The translations under genes were made by a program, and so were the position numbers. From assembly GCF_000314735.2 (NCBI RefSeq), contig NZ_KB375270.1:930001-994000 (forward strand): a stretch of DNA of 64,000 nucleotides, given 5' to 3'. Source of the stretch: Afipia felis ATCC 53690. GTDB lineage: Bacteria; Pseudomonadota; Alphaproteobacteria; Rhizobiales; Xanthobacteraceae. Positions 1-8,660 of this stretch are shown piece by piece; the first letter of the stretch is position 1, and every line of letters begins with the position of its first letter. The notes below the pieces were generated by a model. The model did not search any database and was not told the origin of the DNA. It saw only the letters and a program-made list of their open reading frames with translations.

Positions 1-90
1 CTGCGCTTGCATGCCGGCCATCGCGCCGCCCATATGGCCCCGCATCATCTGCTGCATCATGGACATGCAGTTCTGCCGCATGTTCTGCAT
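1..90 (-). CDS. Met-rich protein, partial (runs off the window)
   Basis: An open frame of 30 codons from an ATG at 90 runs leftward off the window without a stop. About a third of its residues are methionine (patterns such as MSMMQQMM and HMGGAMAGM), the composition of periplasmic copper-binding peptides. It starts inside the last 34 bases of the OpgC-like gene in another frame. The upstream in-frame stop is at 109-111, so ATG at 90 is the only ATG start. The only ribosome-site-like sequence is an AGG immediately before the ATG. Copper binding is inferred from composition and location only; it could also be an accidental frame. Confidence 0.35.
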   Translation of the reverse strand, partial: MQNMRQNCMSMMQQMMRGHMGGAMAGMQAQ

Positions 91-1271
91 CCTGGCCGGA
101 TTGAACCATCACCTGACGCCGGCCGATCGATTTCTTTGGACCAACTGCGGTAGTAAGCGACGGCAACCATGATCAAAATCCCGCACGTTCCGACGATGAG
201 CTCGACGATGACCCCGTCGGAGGTTGTGATCAGAACCAGATGTGCGACGAAGGAAAGAAAGATGCCGACGCAAAACACTTCAAGCGACTGCTGACCACAC
301 TTGATGAGGGGCCGGAGGAGCGGCCACGTAAGCGCCGGCCAATTGCGAGGAACGAGGTTAACCGCCAGCACCAGTAGCGCCAACAGGTGAACCACACGAT
401 AGGGAGCAAGATAAGTCTTCTCGTTGGGCACGAAAAGCACCCTGAGTTCAATCGGAACGAGCGGCTGCAAGGCAGGCAGTGAATCTGACAGGGTCACCAA
501 CAAGGCGAAGACGACGAAAGTCACACTGCCTATCATGGCTATTGGCGACGACGCGATTCGCTGAAGCCGCCGACCGCCACTCAGTGCGAGCCATCCCCCC
601 AACATGAACAGAAGCTGCCAGGTGAAGGGATCGAAATACCAGTATCCGCGTGGATACGAAGTGAGATTCCACTGGAAGCGACGTGCGACAAAATAAAGTG
701 CAACAGAACCGAGCATAGTCATGTCCGGCCAGCGCAATAGCAGCCAGAGTGCGAACGGGAAGGCAGACATCAAGACGATGTAGAGAGGGAGAACGTCGAG
801 GTTCAACGGCTTGAATCGAAGCGTCATAGCTTGGACAAGCGTATCGACAGGATCGTCCATCAGGCCTGCGACGTTGAACTGATCCATGAGATGACCGAGA
901 TCCCATTGATGGGCGACGTAGTGGATCGTGGCGGTATAGAACAGGAAGAGCAGCATTTGCGCGACATAGAGTTGCCAAGCGCGCTTCCACAGGCGGGTAG
1001 CACCAACAACGAACCCGCGTTTGATCATCATTCGGGAATAGACCAGGGTGGCCGTATAGCCCGAGATGAACACAAAAAGATCGGCGCCGTCGCTGAACCC
1101 GTAATTCCGACTGGTGAACCACGTCAGCAGGCTGTCCGGAACGTGGCCGAGGAAAATCAGCCAATTCGCCAGCCCTCGGAACAGGTCAAGCCGCAGATCA
1201 CGCTGCTTTTCACCCAAATCGGAAAATTTCTGCATTGCTTGCCCGGTGCCGTGTGAACCGATGATCACCAC
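57..1271 (-). CDS. OpgC-like membrane acyltransferase, copy 1
   Basis: A multi-pass membrane protein of 404 residues with the OpgC_C-family opening RDLRLDLFRGLANWLIFLGH, followed by NYGFSDGADLFVFISGY and FKPLNLDVLPLYIVLM. OpgC proteins transfer succinyl groups onto osmoregulated periplasmic glucans at the inner membrane; the substrate here is unknown. The gene starts with GTG three bases after the stop of the upstream DUF411 gene, with GAGGAG just before it; an ATG at 1235 would give a 392-residue product and is also possible. It is a clear paralogue of the gene at 10130-11326, sharing long identical stretches. It is the last complete gene of the cusBA-DUF411 run. Confidence 0.85.
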   Translation of the reverse strand: MVIIGSHGTGQAMQKFSDLGEKQRDLRLDLFRGLANWLIFLGHVPDSLLTWFTSRNYGFSDGADLFVFISGYTATLVYSRMMIKRGFVVGATRLWKRAWQLYVAQMLLFLFYTATIHYVAHQWDLGHLMDQFNVAGLMDDPVDTLVQAMTLRFKPLNLDVLPLYIVLMSAFPFALWLLLRWPDMTMLGSVALYFVARRFQWNLTSYPRGYWYFDPFTWQLLFMLGGWLALSGGRRLQRIASSPIAMIGSVTFVVFALLVTLSDSLPALQPLVPIELRVLFVPNEKTYLAPYRVVHLLALLVLAVNLVPRNWPALTWPLLRPLIKCGQQSLEVFCVGIFLSFVAHLVLITTSDGVIVELIVGTCGILIMVAVAYYRSWSKEIDRPASGDGSIRPGCRTCGRTACP

Positions 1272-1274
1272 CCG

Positions 1275-1766
1275 CTACTCCTCGGCCGCAACCACGCCCT
1301 TGAAACGCATGAACGGCTTGTGGCCCTCCGATCCGAACAGGACCACACTATAAGGCTGCGGATTTGCGGCTTCCATGCCGGGTGATCCAGCCGGCATGCC
1401 CAGCACGGCAAGACCTCTCGCTTTCGGACGCTCGGATAGCAGGCGTCGAATCGCCTGTGCCGGCACGTGGCCTTCCAGCAGATATCCGGCAATCTCCGCC
1501 GTGTGACACGCCGCCAGCTCCGCGGGGACGCCGAGACGGTTCCTGACCAGCGCGAGCTCCGAGGTCTCTTCCACTCGTATCGAGAACCCCGCGTCGCGAA
1601 CATGTTGAACCCAGCCCGAGCAGCATCCACAGTTGGGATCCTTATGCACTGTGATGCTGACTTCGTCCGCAACCGCCGCCGCGGGTGCTCCAACCGCAAT
1701 GGCGAGCATTAGCTTCACAAGTGATCTCCGCGTGATTAAGGGAGCGCCGGGCTTTGCCAGTGTCAT
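1275..1766 (-). CDS. DUF411 exported protein, copy 1
   Basis: A 163-residue DUF411 family protein. The ATG at 1766 was preferred over longer in-frame starts because it lies 31 bases after the cusA stop and begins directly with a signal sequence. That signal has a twin-arginine look (TRRSLVKL) followed by a hydrophobic stretch and AAAVADE. The mature part has CGCCSGW, ACHTAEIAGYLLEGHVPA, GMPAGSPGME and YSVVLFG, all family hallmarks. DUF411 proteins occur in copper and silver resistance operons, and the Cys/His motifs fit periplasmic metal binding, but the biochemical role is not established. A paralogue lies at 8130-8603. Confidence 0.9.
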   Translation of the reverse strand: MTLAKPGAPLITRRSLVKLMLAIAVGAPAAAVADEVSITVHKDPNCGCCSGWVQHVRDAGFSIRVEETSELALVRNRLGVPAELAACHTAEIAGYLLEGHVPAQAIRRLLSERPKARGLAVLGMPAGSPGMEAANPQPYSVVLFGSEGHKPFMRFKGVVAAEE

Positions 1767-1797
1767 GGTCTGTTCTCTTCGGTCCCGATCATTTGTC

Positions 1798-4700
1798 CTA
1801 TGCAGCTTTCGAAACATCCTGCGTGTCGCCGACCGATGAGGTCCCTGCGGGCACACTGGCATCGCGGGCAAGCCCACGCCCTTTCACCAGGCCGAAAATT
1901 GCCGGGATCACGATGAGCGTGAGCAACGTGGACGAAATCATGCCGCCGATCATCGGCACGGCGATGCGCTGCATGATTTCGGACCCGGTGCCTGTGCTCC
2001 ACATGATAGGCAACAGGCCCGCCATGATGGCGACCACGGTCATCATCTTGGGACGCACCCGCTCGACGGCGCCTTCCATGATGGCATCGTGGAGGTCCTG
2101 CTGTGTGAACGTGCGCCCCTCTCCGGCCCGCTTCGCCTTCATCGCGGTAAGCGCGTGATCCAGGTAGATCAGCATGACGACGCCGGTCTCGGCGGCGACG
2201 CCGGCAAGCGCGATGAAACCGACCACGACCGCGACCGACAGGTTGAAGTCGAGCCACCACATCATCCAGAGGCCACCGACCAGTGCGAACGGCAGCGACA
2301 GCATCACGATCAGGGTTTCCGTCATCGCCCTGAAATTCAGGTACAGCAGCAGAAAAACGATCGTGAGCGTCACCGGCACGACGGTCCTCAGGCGGGCGGC
2401 GGCCCGCTGCAGAGATTCGTACTGGCCGCTCCAGACGACGTAGTAGCCGGCGGGAAACTGGATGCTTTGGCTGACCGCTACTTGCGCGTCGGCGACGTAG
2501 CTGCCGATGTCGCGATCCCTGATGTCGACATAGATGTAGGTCGCAAGCTGGCCGTTCTCGGTCCGGATGGAGGTGGGGCCACGCGCCGGCTCGACCTTGG
2601 CCACCTCGCCGAGGGGCACGGCACCACCGGCCGGCATCGGCACCAGGATGTCACTGGCGATGGCGTTCGGATTGTCGCGGAGATCCCGCGGGTAGCGCAT
2701 GTTCACCGTGAACCGCTGCCGCCCCTCCACCGTCGTGGTAACCGTCTGGCCACCGAGGGCAGCGGCGATGGTGTCCTGCACGTCCTGGATCAGGATCCCG
2801 TAGCGGGCCAGCGCCTCGCGGTCCGGGACGATCTCAAGATAGTATCCGCCGATGCCGCGTTCGGCGTAGGCCGACGAGGTGCCGGGAACGGTCTTGATCA
2901 CGCGCTCGATCTGCTTGGCCAACCGGTCGATCTCGGCGAGATCCGTGCCCATCACCTTGACGCCGACCGGGGTACGGATGCCCGTCGACAGCATGTCGGT
3001 GCGCGCCTTGATCGGCATGGTCCAGGCATTGGAGACGCCCGGGAATTGAAGCGCCTTGTCCATCTCCGCGATGAGGCTGTCGACGGTGACGCCGGGACGC
3101 CACTGCTCCCTAGGCTTCAGGTTCACGACGGTCTCGAACATCTCGGTCGGCGCCGGATCGGTCGCGGTGGCCGCCCGTCCCGCCTTGCCGTAGACGGATG
3201 CAACCTCGGGAAAGGACCTGATGATCCTGTCCTGCGTCTGCATCAGTTCGGCAGCCTTGGTGATCGAAATCCCGGGCAGTGTGGTCGGCATGTAGAGCAG
3301 CGTCCCCTCGTTCAGTGTCGGCATGAACTCTGTGCCGAGCTGCCGGGCCGGCCAGACGGTGATGGCGAGTACGACCACAGCGGCCAGGATGACGAGTGTC
3401 TTGGCGCGCAGCACGCCCTTGATTACCGGGCGGTAGATCCAGATCAGGAAGCGGTTGATGAAGTTCTTGCTCTCCGGGATGATCCTACCGCGGACGAAGA
3501 TGACCATCAGCGCAGGCACCAGGGTGACGGACAGCAGAGCCGCAGCGGCCATCGAAAAGGTCTTGGTGAACGCCAGCGGACTGAACAATCGGCCCTCCTG
3601 CGATTCCAGGGTGAAGATCGGCATGAAGGAAACCGTGATGATCAGCAGACTGAAGAACAGTGCAGGGCCGACTTCCGACGCCGCGTCGATCAGGATCTGG
3701 ACGCGGGACTGATCCGGCCCAGCCCGCTCGAGATGCTTGTGCGCGTTCTCGATCATGACGATGGCGGCGTCCACCATGGCGCCGATCGCGATCGCGATTC
3801 CTCCCAGGCTCATGATGTTCGATCCCAGCCCGAGCAGCTTCATGGCGCCGAACGCCATCAGCACGCCAACCGGCAGCATCAAGATGGCAACGAGGGCGCT
3901 GCGGACGTGCAGCAGGAACACGATGCAGACGAGCGCGACCACGACGCTCTCCTCGAGCAGCGTGTGCTTGAGCGTATCGATCGCCGCATAGATCAGATTG
4001 GATCGGTCGTAGACGGGGACGATCTCGACCGATTTCGGCACGCTGCTGGCGATCTCCTTGAACCGCTTCTTGACGTTCTCGATGACGTCGAGGGCGTTGA
4101 CGCCGAAACGCTGGAGCACGATGCCGCTTGCGACTTCGCCCTCGCCGTTCAGCTCGGCGATGCCGCGCCGCTCGTCCGGCCCGAGCTCAACCTTGGCAAC
4201 GTCCCGCAGCAACACCGGCGTGCCGTTGCTGCTCTTCAGAACGATGTTGCCGAGATCGTTGATGCTCTTGATGTAGCCTTTGCCGCGGATGACGTATTCG
4301 AACTCCGAGAGCTCGACGGTCCGTCCACCGACATCGGCATTGCTGGCGCGGATCGCCTCGCGGATCTTCTGCATGCTGATGCCGCGGTCGCGCATCCGTT
4401 GCGGGTCGAGGACCACGTTGTACTGCTTGACGAAACCGCCGATGCTGGCGACCTCGGCCACGCCTTCAGCCTTCGCCAACGCGAATTTTAGGTTCCAGTC
4501 CTGAAGCGTGCGCGTTTCCGCCAGGTTCAATTCCTTGGACAGGACGGCATACTGGTAGACCCAGCCGACGCCGGTGGCGTCCGGCCCGATTGTCGGGGTA
4601 ACGCCGGCCGGAAGCCGCGAAGTCGCACTGTTCAGGAACTCCATGACACGCGAGCGGGCCCAGTAGATGTCCGTTCCGTCCTCGAAGATGACGTAAACGA

Positions 4701-4974
4701 ACGACGCGCCGAAGAAGGAGAACCCCCGCACCACCTTCGATTTCGGCACCGTCAGCATCGCCGTCGTCAGCGGATACGTGACCTGGTCCTCGATGACCTG
4801 CGGCGCCTGTCCGGGATATTCGGTGTACACGATCACCTGCGTGTCGGAGAGGTCCGGGATAGCATCGAGCGGAAGGTGAACCAGCGCGTAGAGGCCCGCG
4901 GCTGTAGCGAAGCCGGTGCCCAACAGCACCAGAAGCAGGTTGCGCGCAGACCAGGCGATGATGCGGGCGATCAT
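1798..4974 (-). CDS. cusA: CusA/CzcA-family heavy-metal RND efflux pump
   Basis: The inner-membrane proton-driven pump of a tripartite heavy-metal exporter, 1058 residues, the usual length for the HME-RND family. The N-terminus has one membrane segment then LPLDAIPDLSDTQVIVYTEY, typical of CusA/CzcA. GTDIYWARSRVMEFLN and the periplasmic DMLSTGI motif match Cu(+)/Ag(+) pumps; that methionine is one of the copper ligands in E. coli CusA. Two blocks of membrane helices flank the two periplasmic loops. It overlaps cusB by four bases (ATGA), so the two are translationally coupled. The outer-membrane partner is not adjacent but may be the TolC-type gene at 14608-16065. Metal specificity (Cu/Ag rather than Co/Zn/Cd) is inferred from motif and context. 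Confidence 0.95.
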   Translation of the reverse strand: MIARIIAWSARNLLLVLLGTGFATAAGLYALVHLPLDAIPDLSDTQVIVYTEYPGQAPQVIEDQVTYPLTTAMLTVPKSKVVRGFSFFGASFVYVIFEDGTDIYWARSRVMEFLNSATSRLPAGVTPTIGPDATGVGWVYQYAVLSKELNLAETRTLQDWNLKFALAKAEGVAEVASIGGFVKQYNVVLDPQRMRDRGISMQKIREAIRASNADVGGRTVELSEFEYVIRGKGYIKSINDLGNIVLKSSNGTPVLLRDVAKVELGPDERRGIAELNGEGEVASGIVLQRFGVNALDVIENVKKRFKEIASSVPKSVEIVPVYDRSNLIYAAIDTLKHTLLEESVVVALVCIVFLLHVRSALVAILMLPVGVLMAFGAMKLLGLGSNIMSLGGIAIAIGAMVDAAIVMIENAHKHLERAGPDQSRVQILIDAASEVGPALFFSLLIITVSFMPIFTLESQEGRLFSPLAFTKTFSMAAAALLSVTLVPALMVIFVRGRIIPESKNFINRFLIWIYRPVIKGVLRAKTLVILAAVVVLAITVWPARQLGTEFMPTLNEGTLLYMPTTLPGISITKAAELMQTQDRIIRSFPEVASVYGKAGRAATATDPAPTEMFETVVNLKPREQWRPGVTVDSLIAEMDKALQFPGVSNAWTMPIKARTDMLSTGIRTPVGVKVMGTDLAEIDRLAKQIERVIKTVPGTSSAYAERGIGGYYLEIVPDREALARYGILIQDVQDTIAAALGGQTVTTTVEGRQRFTVNMRYPRDLRDNPNAIASDILVPMPAGGAVPLGEVAKVEPARGPTSIRTENGQLATYIYVDIRDRDIGSYVADAQVAVSQSIQFPAGYYVVWSGQYESLQRAAARLRTVVPVTLTIVFLLLYLNFRAMTETLIVMLSLPFALVGGLWMMWWLDFNLSVAVVVGFIALAGVAAETGVVMLIYLDHALTAMKAKRAGEGRTFTQQDLHDAIMEGAVERVRPKMMTVVAIMAGLLPIMWSTGTGSEIMQRIAVPMIGGMISSTLLTLIVIPAIFGLVKGRGLARDASVPAGTSSVGDTQDVSKAA

Positions 4975-6398
4975 TGGTGCTCTCCCATCGCGTGGCCGAC
5001 ATCGGCGGGAGCTTGAGATCCAGCCTCAGCGAAACCCTTCAGCGCCGCCTTCAGATTGCTTTCCGCATCGATCAGGAAGTTCGCGGAGGTGACCACCGCC
5101 TCGCCGGCTGCAAGGCCGTCCCGCACCTCGATGTAGCCGCCGCCGCGGCGGCCGAGCTTCACTTCCCGCGGTTCGTAGCGACCGTCGCCTTTGTCGACGA
5201 GGACGGCCTGCCGGCTCCCGGTGTCGAGCACCGAACTATCGGCGACCGCCAGAACGGGTGCGGAATCGGCGGTGTCGATCTCGGCGTCAACGTACATGTC
5301 CGGCAGAAGCGCGAAGTCCGGGTTGGCCAATTCGACCCGGACGCGCGCCGTGCGCGTGTCCCGATTCACCTGAGGATAGATGACCGCAATCTTTCCGGAA
5401 AAGGTGCGGCCGGGGAAGCTTCGCGCACGGATGGTCACCGGCTGACCGACCGAGATGTTGCCGAGATCGCGCTCGGCCACATCGACGAGGGCCCAGACCA
5501 CCGAGATGTCGGCGATCCGAAACAGCACGTCCCCAGGATTGGCCCTCATGCCTTCGATCGCGTTGCGTTCGAGCACGATGCCGTCGCGTGGTGCCGACCA
5601 TTGCACCGTGACCGGGGCGACGTGAGACTTTTCTATCGCGGTGATGACCGGTTCCGGAACATCTAGATTCATCAGCCGCTGGCGAGAACCGCGACCGTAA
5701 AACTCGATGCCACCCACAATTTTCGAGTTGATGGTGGAAAGATATTCCGCTGCCGCGGAAGCAATTGTGGAACTATAGATCTCCATCAGCGGCTGATCTG
5801 CCTTCACGCGGGTGCCGGTGGTCACGTCGGCGACCTTCTGCACGAAGCTCTCGGAACGCATCGCGATCACTGAGACGCGGCGTTCGTCGAGCTGGATCGT
5901 ACCAGGCGCCTTCACGGCGACGCGGATGCTGTGCCGCTCGACGGGCTCGGATTTCACGCCGGTGCGCTGGATCTTGCCCGGCGAAAGCTTCACCATACCG
6001 TCATCGACGTCATCGCCTTCATAGACGGGAACATAGTTCATCCCCATCGGGTCCTTCTTCGGCACCGGCGAGGTGTCGGGCAGGCCCATGGGATTTCGGT
6101 AGTAGAGAATCTTGCGCGCGGAATCCGCTTGCTGTTTTGGCTTTGCGGGCTCGGCGGCGGCTTGATCATCCTCGTAGACGGGCAAGTAGTCCCGCCCGTG
6201 ATCATCCTTCTTCGAGCCTGCGGACCACAGCGGCGCGCCACTCGGATCACGGTAATAGAGCGGAGTCCGGTCCACGGCGACCGCAGCCGTGGTTGCACCG
6301 ACAAGAGCGGGCCAACGCCCGCCGTTCGAGTACCAATAGGCGCCCAGAGCCAGGCCACCGCCTAGCGCGAGAGTTGTCAGGAGACGCAGCGTTTTCAT
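4971..6398 (-). CDS. cusB: CusB-type periplasmic adaptor with two heavy-metal-binding modules
   Basis: The membrane-fusion (adaptor) subunit linking the CusA pump to an outer-membrane channel, 475 residues. One N-terminal hydrophobic segment (residues about 5-23) anchors or exports it. Two copies of the short heavy-metal-binding domain follow: residues about 47-76 (LYYRDPSGAPLWSAG ... YLPVYE) and 98-127 (LYYRNPMGLPDTSPV ... YVPVYEGD). The rest is the lipoyl/barrel-sandwich and beta-barrel adaptor core. Two tandem metal-binding domains are more than the single one usually seen in CusB and may pass metal to the pump. It is the first gene of cusBA. No strong Shine-Dalgarno sequence is visible before the ATG. 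Confidence 0.93.
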   Translation of the reverse strand: MKTLRLLTTLALGGGLALGAYWYSNGGRWPALVGATTAAVAVDRTPLYYRDPSGAPLWSAGSKKDDHGRDYLPVYEDDQAAAEPAKPKQQADSARKILYYRNPMGLPDTSPVPKKDPMGMNYVPVYEGDDVDDGMVKLSPGKIQRTGVKSEPVERHSIRVAVKAPGTIQLDERRVSVIAMRSESFVQKVADVTTGTRVKADQPLMEIYSSTIASAAAEYLSTINSKIVGGIEFYGRGSRQRLMNLDVPEPVITAIEKSHVAPVTVQWSAPRDGIVLERNAIEGMRANPGDVLFRIADISVVWALVDVAERDLGNISVGQPVTIRARSFPGRTFSGKIAVIYPQVNRDTRTARVRVELANPDFALLPDMYVDAEIDTADSAPVLAVADSSVLDTGSRQAVLVDKGDGRYEPREVKLGRRGGGYIEVRDGLAAGEAVVTSANFLIDAESNLKAALKGFAEAGSQAPADVGHAMGEHQ

Positions 6399-6450
6399 GG
6401 CGTGTATCGCGCGCCGGAGAGCGCGCGTCCTATGAATGGAAAAGGGATAT

Positions 6451-6473
6451 CGGGCACCGTCAGGCGGTGCCCG
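6451..6473 (-). terminator. Hairpin after the FixH/YtkA-like gene
   Basis: A perfect 9-bp inverted repeat, CGGGCACCG and CGGTGCCCG, with a 5-base loop. It starts six bases beyond the stop of the leftward gene at 6479-6871 and is followed on that strand by ATATCCCTTTT. It could be a weak Rho-independent terminator or a stabilising structure separating this gene from cusBA. Confidence 0.5.
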
Positions 6474-6478
6474 AACGC

Positions 6479-6871
6479 TTACTTCGTCGCCTTGACGATC
6501 ACCCTGCCGGTGACGGTCTCGGACTCGCCCTGCACCTTCGCGGACAGCGTGACCTGGTAGCGGCCAGCCATCGGCAGGTCCGTCTTGAAGGCGTATACGC
6601 CCGGCTCCTTCGACGGCAACGGCGCCACCGGCGACTCCATTTCGGCCATCCCGTCAGGGGCCATGTCGACGCGGGTCTTGAAGATCACCGCGTCCGGCAC
6701 CGGCTTGCCGGTCTGCTTGTTGGTCAACCGAACGCCGAGCGTGACGTCGTCGCCCTTCTTCATCTCCGGATTGACCGTCTCGAACGAATAGTCGCCGGCA
6801 CCTGCAATGGCTGCGAAAGCGGCAAGCGAAAGGGTGGCGGCTAGAGCCGCGGTACTGAATTTGGAAAACAT
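6479..6871 (-). CDS. FixH/YtkA-like exported protein
   Basis: A 130-residue protein with an N-terminal signal peptide (FSKFSTAALAATLSLAAFAA then IAGAGDYSFE) and one immunoglobulin-like beta domain resembling FixH/YtkA: VNPEMKKGDDVTLGVRLTN, then PDAVIFKTRVDMAPDGMAEM and GVYAFKTDLPMAGRYQVTL. Such domains appear beside RND copper exporters and in cytochrome-oxidase maturation. The ATG at 6871 was chosen over an upstream start because it has AGGACAGG in front and begins the signal peptide. It probably acts in the periplasm with cusBA; its precise role is unknown. Confidence 0.8.
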   Translation of the reverse strand: MFSKFSTAALAATLSLAAFAAIAGAGDYSFETVNPEMKKGDDVTLGVRLTNKQTGKPVPDAVIFKTRVDMAPDGMAEMESPVAPLPSKEPGVYAFKTDLPMAGRYQVTLSAKVQGESETVTGRVIVKATK

Positions 6872-6964
6872 TGTCCTGTCCTCATGATCTGATCTCGTGG
6901 CGCACTGGAGGCGCACGTCGGTTGTCGTCGCGAGCAAGCGTGCTGCGCGTCGGCTGTCGCGAGA

Positions 6965-7333
6965 TCAGACTCGAGGAGGTCGGAAGGGAGGACTGCCGCT
7001 GTGGACCGTGACCACCTGGTCGGCGGGAATGGCAATTGTGGTGGCCACGATCGCGAGAGGTTCGAAAGCAACGGCGCGGACGACGCCTAGTGCATTGGTC
7101 CCGCCGATGCAGCAGAAGCCCATCCCGCACTTGTAGCCATCCTTGTGTGAGGTCGATCCCTTCACGTCATCCGGACAGCAATCGTCCATCGACATGCCGC
7201 CGTGATCCACCATGTGCATGGTGGCCTGCATGTCGTCCGACGACATCCTGCGGCCGGCGGCAGATGCGCCCATCGGCAACAGCGCCAACGAGGCCGCAAT
7301 GGCGAGTGCCAGGATGGTGCGGAAAAGCCGCAT
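6965..7333 (-). CDS. Exported Cys/His/Met-rich protein
   Basis: A 122-residue protein not assignable to a characterised family. It starts with a clear signal peptide (RLFRTILALAIAASLALLP ... ASA). The mature part is rich in possible metal ligands: MQATMHMVDHGGMSMDDCCPDD and KCGMGFCCIGG. These fit copper or other soft-metal binding in the periplasm. It is the first gene of the leftward run toward cusBA, with a FixK/FNR-like box about 95 bases upstream. Function is inferred from composition and neighbours only. Confidence 0.65.
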   Translation of the reverse strand: MRLFRTILALAIAASLALLPMGASAAGRRMSSDDMQATMHMVDHGGMSMDDCCPDDVKGSTSHKDGYKCGMGFCCIGGTNALGVVRAVAFEPLAIVATTIAIPADQVVTVHSGSPPFRPPRV

Positions 7334-7425
7334 AAGATTTAGCTACCTACCTTGATCTGCACGGCGGCGAAGACGGCCGCCACATAATTGTATTTGATAC
7401 TATAATTCGCGCCGACGAGGAGTCT

Positions 7426-7439
7426 TTGACCCAGGTCAA
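7426..7439. promoter_or_regulatory. FixK/FNR-like box
   Basis: The 14-bp palindrome TTGACCCAGGTCAA fits the TTGA-N6-TCAA consensus bound by FixK/FNR/DNR-type CRP-family regulators, which are common in this bacterial group. It lies upstream of the leftward gene at 6965-7333, leaving room for a promoter. Activation by low oxygen is an inference from the consensus. Confidence 0.5.
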
Positions 7440-7537
7440 GTATCCGTGACATCACAGCGCGTCGTGCCACAGCGATCGTCGCGGTAGTCACTTTCTTTTG
7501 GTTCACGATTGGATCTCCTCTTGAGCGAGTCGCTTAG

Positions 7538-7906
7538 CTTTTTGCGACGGGTTACGCTAATATCTGGTTTGCTAAGCTACCCATCGGTCATCTGCGCAAT
7601 CTCACCAACCGCATCGATCCTTCCTATGGAATTTACATTTTCGGCTGGCCAATCACACAAACATTGATGTTGGCGCAACCGAGCATGAATGTCTGGTCGC
7701 TGACACTGCTTTCGCCTATATTGGCCATGGCTGTCGCACTTCCATCATGGCTCTCCATCGAGCGACCGGCCATGCGCGCTCGCAAAACCATCTCGATTTT
7801 AATCGAATCGCGCATTGACCGTCTTCGTCAGCGACTCAAATCAAAATCCCTGGTGGGGGAGATGGCGCGACATACAAGGTCGATGCAGCCGATTACCGAC
7901 CAGTAA
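7538..7906 (+). pseudogene. 3' remnant of an acyltransferase-3 family gene
   Basis: An open frame following a TAG at 7535-7537 has no credible start but reads clearly as the C-terminal part of an integral-membrane acyltransferase-3 (OafA-like) protein. It reads GYANIWFAKLPIGHLRNLTN, then DPSYGIYIFGWPITQTLM and WLSIERPAMRARK, and ends at a TAA. Intact members are about 350 residues or more; only about 120 remain, and the N-terminal catalytic half is missing. It is on the opposite strand to the surrounding copper genes. Best read as a decayed fragment left by rearrangement. The remaining bases of the 7334-8129 gap, apart from the FixK-like box, show nothing convincing. Confidence 0.7.
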
Positions 7907-8129
7907 GCCGGACCAGGTTATTGACTGCGCGTACGCGATCTCTGCCCGTTCGTTCGCTGGTACATTCAACATCAGCGTCATTACGGCGCCCGCGATCACA
8001 GAGCATGGCGAGGACGCGCTTGGCGGGCCACGCCTGTGCAGACAGGTTAAAGTTTAAGACAAACGTCCGGCTAAAATCCATACTGCCGAATGCAGGCGAA
8101 CGGCCATCGAGAACATCGTATTGGCCACT

Positions 8130-8603
8130 TCAACCGACGGGGCCCATGCCTTCGAATTTCATATAGGTACGTCGACTATTAGGTCCGAAGAGAACCACTG
8201 CGTAGCGTTCGGGCTTGCCGCCCTCCATGCCGGGCGACCCCACTGGCATTCCCGGAACCGCCACGCCTGTCGCAACGGGACGCTCCTTCAGCAAGCGCTG
8301 AATGGCCGTCGCCGGAACATGTCCCTCGATGACGTATCCGCCCGCTTCGGCCGTATGGCATGCGGCCAGATCGCTCGGGACGCCCCAGCGCTTCCGGATG
8401 ATCCGGGGGTCGGTGTCTTCCTGAACCGCGACGCCGAACCCCGTAGCTTCCAGATGACGCACCCACCCCGAGCAGCAACCGCAACTCGGATCCTTGTAAA
8501 CACGGATGATAATGCTCTGTGCCGCCTCAGAAACCGTCGGAGCAATCAAGGCCGCCGCGACAAGTCCGAGCGCGCTCCGTCGCGTTACGTCACCTATATT
8601 CAT
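8130..8603 (-). CDS. DUF411 exported protein, copy 2
   Basis: A 157-residue DUF411 protein, paralogous to the one at 1275-1766. The start at 8603 is preceded by GAAAGGAGGATCAAG, a strong ribosome site, and opens with a twin-arginine-like signal (TRRSALGLVAAALIAP ... SEAA). The domain motifs are CGCCSGWVRH, ACHTAEAGGYVIEGHVPA, GMPVGSPGME and YAVVLFG. It lies 57 bases downstream of the second copD fragment, so it probably belongs to the copC-copD transcript. Periplasmic copper binding is likely but unproven for the family. Confidence 0.9.
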   Translation of the reverse strand: MNIGDVTRRSALGLVAAALIAPTVSEAAQSIIIRVYKDPSCGCCSGWVRHLEATGFGVAVQEDTDPRIIRKRWGVPSDLAACHTAEAGGYVIEGHVPATAIQRLLKERPVATGVAVPGMPVGSPGMEGGKPERYAVVLFGPNSRRTYMKFEGMGPVG

Positions 8604-8660
8604 CTTGATCCTCCTTTCAAGCCTATCGCCTTCATCGCAATCATCCCTTTCGTACATCGA

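Noticed and set aside
2089..4491. 800-codon plus-strand open frame opposite cusA
   Set aside because: Its translation is the low-complexity His/Asp/Arg-rich pattern of an antisense shadow of a GC-rich gene; the minus-strand frame is a full CusA.
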